Positions 57,261 to 64,000 of a stretch of DNA of 64,000 nucleotides are shown here, piece by piece (the stretch's first letter is position 1; each line of letters begins with the position of its first letter). The notes under the pieces were generated by a model. That model saw nothing but the letters and a program-made list of their open reading frames with translations. It ran no database searches and had not been told where the DNA came from. Where the stretch lies: contig CM074698.1 of NCBI GenBank assembly GCA_037367355.1, forward strand, positions 3,596,001 through 3,660,000, written 5' to 3'. The DNA comes from Neoscytalidium dimidiatum (lineage: Eukaryota > Ascomycota > Dothideomycetes > Botryosphaeriales > Botryosphaeriaceae). Both the position numbers and the translations under genes were made by a program.

Positions 57261-59420
57261 CTACTCATCCCGCACCGCCTTCCCCTCCACATCCTCCTTC
57301 CTCACCCTCTCCACCGTCGCCTCCACCCTCTCCGTCATAAGCTCCCTCACACCCCTCAAAAACGCCACGCACACCAGCGCCAGCACCGTGAACGGAATGA
57401 TGCTCGCCCACGCCAACCTGTACGCCCGCGCCCAAACCCCCAACCCGGCGCGCACCACCTCCGCCAGCGCCTCCTCGCCCACGCCCGGCACGACGCGCGC
57501 CAGCGCCGCCACGCTCGTCGCGCCCTCGCCCTCCGCCATGGCCGCCACGAGCGCGCTCGCCTCCCGCGCCGCGATCCCCGCGCGCGCCGCGGCCGCGGCG
57601 ACCGCGGCGTCGTACCGCGCGCCCACGTGGCCGGCGATGATGGCGTCCAGCACGGCGCTGCCGAAGGCGCCGCCGACGGCGCGCGCCGAGAAGGCCAGGC
57701 CGGTCGCGGTGCTGAGGTACGCGTGCGGCGCGGTGAACTGCACCGCGGCGACGAGCAGGGTGAGCGGCCCCGCCTGGCCGACGGCGCTGAGGACGTTGAG
57801 GCCGCGCTGGGCGGCGCCCCAGGACGGCCGGACGCGCGCGTAGCAGGCGGCGAGGGCGAGGAAGAGGGCGAAGCACACGACGAGCGGCGAGCGCAGGTCC
57901 TTGCGCCGCGTGCTGTACCAGGTGATGGGGATGCTGGCGAAGAAGATGGGCAGCAGGTACGACAGCTGCCGCACCGCGATGCGCCAGGCGTCCGTCTCCC
58001 ACCCCAGCCGCAGGATCATCTGCGGTGTGATGGCGTTGACGGCCGAGTAGAAGATCCACCCTTCGACCGCGAAGGCGAAGACCGCGAGCGGGAAGTTCGG
58101 GCCTGAGCGGAAGAAGACGTGCGCGACGAGGCCGTCGGCGCGGGCTTTCCACTCTGGGGTTGGATGTTAGGAGGATTGCGGTTTGGAGAGTTTTTTTTTT
58201 CTTTCTCGGGAAGGTGGTGCTTACCGTAAATGCAGAAGACGACCAGCAGGACGCAGCCGATGACGAGCGGAGCGACGACGTGTGCGTCTGACCAGGGGTA
58301 CGTCCCGGCGGCCCAGTCGAGCGCGAGCAGGATCATCGTTGAGCTGCCGATGAAAAGGACAGAGCCGATCGGGTCGCAGGCCCAGATGTACTCAGTGACG
58401 CTCATGCGCGGGAAGTCGCTGTTGCGCGGCGGCCAGTAGAAGGCTAGGAAGCCGATGGCCGACGTGAGGTGGAAGGCTGCTTGCGTCCAGAAGATGTAGC
58501 GCCAGCCACCGGAGCTCATGTGGCTGTATGCTCCTGCGCTGAGTTGGCCGATGCTGCCGGGTGGTTAGTGAAGGACGATGACAGGAAAACGATATTTTGA
58601 TTATCGACTCCTGGAAAATTGTTATTGATAGGATAGACACTTACATCCCGGCAGATGCGCCCCCGAGAAAGGCTATTCCGTTTGCTACAGCACGATACTT
58701 CAAGGGAAGAATTTCTGAGGGGATGGATTGGACAATGGCAATCGTCGACAGAGTGACACCAACTAAGATGCTGCCGCCGATCAACATGTTCATAGATGTA
58801 GCCTTTGCGCATACCACAGCCCCTATAAAGGCGATTAGTGGCGGTATCGATGCGAGGTATTTGCGGTCAAGGATGTCTGATAAACGGCCAACGATTGGAG
58901 ACAGAGCGGCTTGCATAAGCAAAGGGCCCTGGGCGCGTCAGTATGTGCGTGCGCAGTGGCGAACATCTCGAGCTATTATGAACCGCGGGGTCGGCTCTTG
59001 CGAGCCATCACGCCGGGGGATGACAAAAGATGGGGCTGTTCCATGTTTTTTCAACTGGCAAGGGGCTAAAGCGCAGCTCACCTGAATGATCCAACCAGAT
59101 AAGGAAGAGCCTTCGAAATCCACGGCGATGAACGCAACCACGGACGCTGCAGCCACAGTAGTGTACACCTGAGCCATAATCCTGAACAGTTGTCAGCCAT
59201 TGATGGTAAATTGGGTTTCAACAAGATTGCTGTCATACGTGAAGGAGGAGAGAAAGACTACCAGCCATGTTCTCCATCCCAGAGCTAGCGGCGAGACCTC
59301 CTCAGCAGCTTCTTCTTGGATAGTCTTTACATGGACTTCGCGATGATGACCTGTTGCTGGCTCTGCATTGTTGCCGATAGACTCCACGCGAATAGCGTCT
59401 GCCTTTTCCTCTGTCGCCAT
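57261..59420 (-). CDS. TRI12-type MFS efflux pump (DHA14-like family)
   Basis: Five exons (59420-59239, 59181-59082, 58928-58645, 58553-58225, 58153-57261) give 595 residues. The ATG at 59420 (MATEEKADAI) begins a hydrophilic N-terminus. The first helix is split by intron 1. Conserved family segments follow: LSGWIIQGPLLMQAALSPIVG then RLSDILDRKYLASIPPLI, SEILPLKYRAVANG, the WACDPIGSVLF loop and LVAHVFFRSGPNFPL. Fourteen helices are expected. The TRI12 family exports small hydrophobic metabolites or siderophore-like compounds; the substrate here cannot be told. The 3' exon is about 70 percent GC while the 5' exons are near 52 percent. There is no biosynthetic gene next to it, so a general efflux or stress role is as likely as a pathway role. 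Confidence 0.88.
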
Positions 59421-61016
59421 GGTGCAAGAGGTATCGTTCTGCCGGGGTCGAGACGACGTGCGAAAGTGAATATAGATCTGTAATCGGAAGGATATCTCCG
59501 ATCTGAGCGAGCGGACGGCACAGGTCAGCTTTATACAGGGCCAGTGCCGGGAAGCGAGGCGGCTGGAACCTAAAAACAATTGCAAGGGACTGCCACGAGG
59601 GCCACGCGAGGAGCGCCCTGTCGCGCTACAGCTACCCCACAACACATTGACGGGCAGGGATGGTCGGCTATGCTGCCTCTTCCCCAGGATCTTTACCCCG
59701 CGCCGGGGTTAGCTCAACCGACCACGCAGCTGACTCGCTGCACATCAATAACCTTTTCGGGTCAAGCTGCGGCTGCTGCGTGCGAGGAGGCTTGTTTGGC
59801 CATGGCTTCGGCAATTAAAATGTAAGGGATGCCGGCCGAATGCCTTTCTCACCGACTGCAGACGTAATCATTGGTAAGAAGATACATTTTGTGAACAGCT
59901 TGATCATGACAGTACCTCTATCTCTTTGCACTGATTAGTCCGAAGTCTCTTAATATAGGTCGCTGTGTTATTCCCTCTAGCATGGTTTGTGTTTCTTGGT
60001 ACTGACAGCACAGCTGCTTCATATCACGTTTTGAGCCCACACTTCTATTCTTCGACTTACGTCAGGATCGCAAGTTCTTCTTTCTTCTTGACATGGGACT
60101 CTTACCGTATACCTAGACGTGAAGGAGCTACGAAACAAAATATTTCTTGAGATAGACCGTTTCTCGGGGAGCCACCATTTCCGCAAACGTAGAATCTGTC
60201 TATATTGGATGAACTCAGCCATTCGAGAGCAATCAAGCCGCTATTGTGCGGAGTACAAAAGGCCTGGATTGCGTAAAAATACGCAATTGCATTGACGCTG
60301 TATTGGTTGAACGTGGGTTTGAGACAAATTCATCTTCGACTTTGATAGGTGCAGACTCAAGCCAGGAGGCATGTCGAATTGATTTAGGCATAGCCTGCAA
60401 GGGTTGCGATGTTGGTGGGTCAATTGATATATTCTCAACCTTTCAGTTATCTTGCATATACATCTAGATGGAATCTTGGCACTGTTTTTCCCACGTCAGA
60501 ATAATCAAATGTAGAGAAAGCACGGATTAACCCTCGTCAAACAGTTCAGCTGGTGTCGGGAACTAAAGATTGATAAGTTCACAGATTGCTATGATCTTGT
60601 TGTTTTATTTTGAGTAAGCTGGCTTGCAGAGGACCACGACTCCAGTCACAATTTAGTGCAGAGTCTGCGAAAAAAGGCCCAGATAGAGGGCCTTCATCTC
60701 CTGCGATGTCAGATTTCGTGCACGTCAGTTCTTCAGGTCTTCATCAGACGCCACTTGACATTACTCACCATAGTTTCATTACCTAGGACAGCTGAGGAAT
60801 ATCAGAAATACAGCTTCAGGTCTCCGTAACACTTCGGGTGTGCAGAGATGAGGCACTTTGAAAGACTGATGGACTACATACCGAACGCGGGAAACCCCCA
60901 TAACAGAAAAATTGTTTGAAAAGTGAGATTTGCGCCCTTACCGCCATTTTATTGATCACGCCAATACTTCAGAGCGCTGATATTTATTCTCCGACTTTTG
61001 GGGAGTTGATGGTGTT

Positions 61017-61100
61017 GATGCCGAATTAAGGCCACACGAGCGGCATAACGTCACTCACGATGCCGAGTAAAGGCCACACGAGAGGCATAGCGATCCCGTT
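61017..61100. repeat. Two-copy 42-base tandem repeat
   Basis: The unit starting GATGCCGA at 61017 recurs at 61059 with the same AAGGCCACACGAG core. Each copy contains an inverted pair (ATGCC and GGCAT), so it can fold. Confidence 0.8.
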
Positions 61101-61520
61101 CGCACCTCAACAAAATGAAAACGCGGTAGGCAGTGGCATTGAGAAGAGCATAGGTATCATGATACTGGAAATTATTTGCGCCATTGTATTTCACTGAGCG
61201 CATGGTCGTGAAGTGATTTCTACGGCAATGCTTCATCGTTTACCCAATTCGGCAACAGACAACATCCAGCACACTTCCACCAACGACATCCGCGATACCA
61301 GCAACGCAGGACTAATTCCCGTCACGTAATCTGCTTTATCGCTGCCGCACTCGCCAAGAACACCCCGGCAGCCAGCGCATATGTCAAAGGGCGTGTACGC
61401 AATCAGCCCACACCAGCATGCAACCCCCGTCGGACCAACCGCCCATCCCAAGCCCCTCGGGCCCGCCTCCCGAGCACCCATAAAACCAGCACCAGTCCCC
61501 TCTCCCCAGCCATCCCTCTC

Positions 61521-61546
61521 CCACACACACACACACACACACACAC
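61521..61546. repeat. CA dinucleotide microsatellite
   Basis: About twelve CA units lie 60-85 bases before the ATG of the next gene, probably in its leader or core promoter. Confidence 0.85.
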
Positions 61547-61605
61547 AAACGAAAAGCCTACCACCACGACCAATTCTCATCTCCCGCATACAAAAATCGA
61601 AAACC

Positions 61606-63981
61606 ATGACACCCCACCGCCGCACCCCCTACCTCAACCCCGCCGCCCGCACCTGGGTCGCACCCGCCCCGCCATCCACTCCCACCCCGACCGACCTCAT
61701 CGCCGCCTTCCACGCGCAGCTCCCGGGCTACGCGCCCACGCGCCTCGTGCCGCTGCCCTCGCTCGCGGCCGCGCTCGGCGTGCGCGCGCTCCACGTCAAG
61801 GAGGAGGCCGACCGCATGGGCGCGCCGGCCTTCAAGATGCTCGGCGCGTCGTGGGGCGCCCTGCGCGCGCTCGCCGGCGCGCTCGGCATCGCGCCCGACG
61901 GCGGGCTCGAGGGCGTGCGGGCCGCGCTGCGCGGGCGCGGAGCGCCGCCGCGGCTGGTCGCCGCGACGGCCGGGAACCACGGGCGGGCGGTCGCGCGCGT
62001 GGGCGCCGTGTTCGGCGTGGGCGTGACCGTGTACGTGCCGCGCGGGACGGCGGCGGAGACGGCGCGGCTGATCGAGCGGGAGGGCGCGGAGGTGGTGCGC
62101 GTGCCGGGGGATTACGACGACGCGGTGCGGCGCGCGTGGGAGCGGTGCGAGGGGGGCGGCGACGGGGGCGTTCTGGTTCAGGATACCGCGTTCGAGGGGT
62201 ACGAGGATGTGCCGAATGTGCGTTGTGTGCGGTTCTAGTCTCTATCTGCTTTTTCTTTCTTTTTCTATTCTTTTTTGTCTGGCGACTGGCGAGCTGATGC
62301 GTGTGGTGGAAAACAAAAGCATATCGTCCAGGGCTACACGACCCTTCTCCGCGAAGCGACCTCCCAGCTCCCGCCGGCCTCCCCGCCGCTTACGCATATT
62401 GTTGCCCCCGTGGGCGTCGGCTCCTTCGCCCAGGCTGTCGTCGAGTACTTCGCCTCCAGCCCGTCGCATCCGGCCATCATCGCCGTCGAGCCCGATACCG
62501 CGGCATGCTTGCACGCCTCCCTCTCCGCTGGGCGGCCTGTGACAGTGCAGACGACATCGACGATCATGGCGGGGCTGAACTGCGGGACCGTGTCGACGAC
62601 GGCGTGGCCGCTGCTGAAGGAGGGCGTGTCCGCGGCCGTGACCGTGTCGGATTGGGAGGCGCATGTCGCGTGTCAAGACCTGGCGGACAGCGGTGTTGAC
62701 GCGGGGCCGTGTGGCGGTGCGGGACTGGCGGCGCTGAGGGCGTTGACGCATAAGGGGAGGGAGGCGCTTGGATTGGACGAAACGTCTGTTGTCGTGGTGG
62801 TGGGGACGGAAGGGCGGAAGGCGTACGACGTGCCGAGGAGAGTGGATATGGATGATGCGGCCGAGATCGCAAAGGCGCTGGTGCAGATCGACTCGGCGAA
62901 TCCGATGGCTGGTGGGCCGGGGGAGCGGGCTGTCGTCGAGTGGGTGGCGGCGTGGTTGGCGCATCGGGGCATCGAGGTGCATGTCGTGGAGGAGGTGCTT
63001 GGAAGGCCGTCGGTTGTCGGTGTGGTAAGGGGCACCGGAGGCGGGAAGACCTTGATGTTGAATGGGCACCTGGATACGGTGACGTTGGAGGGCTACGACG
63101 GGGATGCTTTGAGTGGAAAAGTGGAAAGCGGGAAGTTGTTTGGCAGGGGCGCAGCCGATATGAAGGGCGGGCTTGCGGCGGCGATGGTGGCATTGGTGAG
63201 GATCAAGGATGCTGGAGTGAGCGGGGACGTGATTTTTGCAGGGGTCGCGGATGAGGAGAATCTGAGTATTGGGACGGAGCAGCTTTTGAGGGCTGGATGG
63301 AGAGCTGATGCGGCGGTCGTGATGGAGCCGAGCGATGAGGACGTCGTGGTCATGCACAAGGGATTCGTGTGGTTGGAGGTCGATGTCTTGGGGATTGCCT
63401 CTCATGGCTCGCAGCCTGACTTGGGTGTCGATGCCATTTCGAAGGCGGGGTACTTTTTGGTTGAGCTGGACAAGCATTCGAAGGCTCTTCAGGATGGTCC
63501 GAAGCACCCAGCGCTTGGTGCGGGAAACATCCATGCCTCCATAGTCAAGGGAGGAGAGGAGGCGTCTTCTTATCCGGCAAAGTGCACTATTACGATCGAG
63601 AGGCGTACCGTGCCAGGAGAAACCGCTCACAGTGTCCGAGGTGAGGTGGAGACTATTTTGAGGAAGGTATCAGAGGGAGTGTCTGGTTTCCAGTATGACT
63701 TACGGGTCACATTCGAACGATCCCCCTTCGAAATTGACAGGAACCATTCATTCGTCTCTCTGGTTACGAAACACGCCGAAAATGCCACAAGGACGAGACC
63801 GAAGCTTGTTGGAGGGGCGTTCTGGGCAGACTCTGCTCTACTTGCCGATGCAGGAATTCCGGCACTCATCTATGGACCGAAGGGCGATGGTCTTCATGCG
63901 AAGACGGAATGGGTCGACTTGAAGTCGGTTGAATCAGTTGCGCAAGCTTTGACCGATGTGGCACTGGAGTTCTGCAATTAG
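61606..63981 (+). CDS. Fused diaminopropionate ammonia-lyase-like PLP enzyme and M20 metallopeptidase
   Basis: Two exons (61606-62217 and 62320-63981; intron GTGCGT to AAAAG) give 757 residues. The N-terminal part (about 1-410) is a fold-type-II PLP enzyme. It has the cofactor lysine in AFKMLGASWGAL, the TAGNHGRAVA loop, the phosphate-binding GVGSFAQAVV and a TSTIMAGLNCG segment, close to diaminopropionate ammonia-lyase. The C-terminal part (about 425-757) is an M20 (ArgE/DapE) metallohydrolase: metal ligands in NGHLDTV, GRGAADMKGG, ADEEN and VMEPSD, the dimerisation-domain histidine in GIASHGSQPD and the last ligand in GDGLHAKTEW. The linker is short and the frame is continuous across it. 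In E. coli, ygeX and ygeY, encoding these two enzymes, are neighbours in one operon, so the fusion suggests sequential steps on one amino-acid substrate. The first exon exceeds 70 percent GC. Confidence 0.85.
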
Positions 63982-64000
63982 ACTAGAAATAGTTTTAGAT

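Larger units (their letters stand above)
59421..61605. other. Intergenic region, no supported gene
   Basis: 2.2 kb. It contains the 42-base tandem repeat at 61017-61100 and a CA microsatellite near 61520. Short frames at about 60240-60470 have no domain. Confidence 0.5.

Noticed and set aside
57153..58106. 317-codon plus-strand frame opposite the TRI12-type pump
   Set aside because: It is the antisense of a conserved transmembrane protein, with no domain and extreme arginine content.
62242..63630. 462-codon minus-strand frame opposite the M20 gene
   Set aside because: It is an antisense shadow of a GC-biased coding region, with histidine/arginine/proline-rich nonsense composition.
1..64000. 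CRISPR arrays, bacterial operons or ribosome binding sites
   Set aside because: The window is eukaryotic. The only tandem repeats are microsatellites, a 10-base array and a two-copy 42-base repeat.

Overview
The window is nuclear DNA of a filamentous ascomycete (Pezizomycotina). The evidence is short GT-AG introns of about 50-60 bases in most genes, fungal-only families (Zn2Cys6 regulators, TRI12-type and Dal5-type MFS transporters, a NACHT NLR-type receptor, a DUF7580/subtilase protein, an adenylate-forming reductase), an intron-bearing tRNA-Tyr, and AT-rich blocks that look like repeats inactivated by repeat-induced point mutation. Housekeeping genes (ORC5, the KDEL receptor ERD2) sit between accessory stretches. 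No species can be named from the sequence alone.

Region 1-14 kb: a broken sugar-phosphate-type transporter gene, then what looks like a regulated-cell-death or immunity island. It holds a C2H2-type zinc protein (minus), a subtilase with an N-terminal DUF7580-like region (plus), a compact 293-residue gasdermin-like protein (minus, convergent with the protease, 149 bases between them) and a NACHT receptor. Fungal gasdermins are typically encoded beside a protease that cuts them (the HET-Q1/HET-Q2 type arrangement), so this pair is the most interesting candidate system in the window.

Region 14-34 kb: a tRNA-Tyr beside a very AT-rich element with 8-base inverted ends. After it comes a set of genes that could be a metabolic cluster in decay: Zn2Cys6 regulator, Dal5-type transporter, isocitrate-lyase-superfamily C-C lyase, Nudix hydrolase, broken phytanoyl-CoA-dioxygenase-like gene, broken iron-alcohol-dehydrogenase/maleylacetate-reductase-like gene, secreted FAD oxidase, D-2-hydroxyacid dehydrogenase, and a three-domain (A-T-R) adenylate-forming reductase. 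A fragment of a second NLR-type gene lies within it.

Region 34-45 kb: a zinc-finger protein with an internally duplicated motif, then gene-poor DNA carrying two small secreted cysteine-rich proteins (effector-like) and repeat debris. Region 45-51 kb: a small Zn2Cys6 protein divergent from ORC5, then ERD2. Region 51-64 kb: a protein with a possible integrase-type H2C2 zinc domain and a glutamine-rich tail, a tiny cysteine-rich candidate gene with a striking TATA box, a TRI12-type efflux pump, and a fused diaminopropionate ammonia-lyase/M20 peptidase gene.

Two features recur. Many genes switch within the gene from about 50 percent to about 70 percent GC. Several GC-rich genes are disabled by small indels rather than by RIP-like changes.
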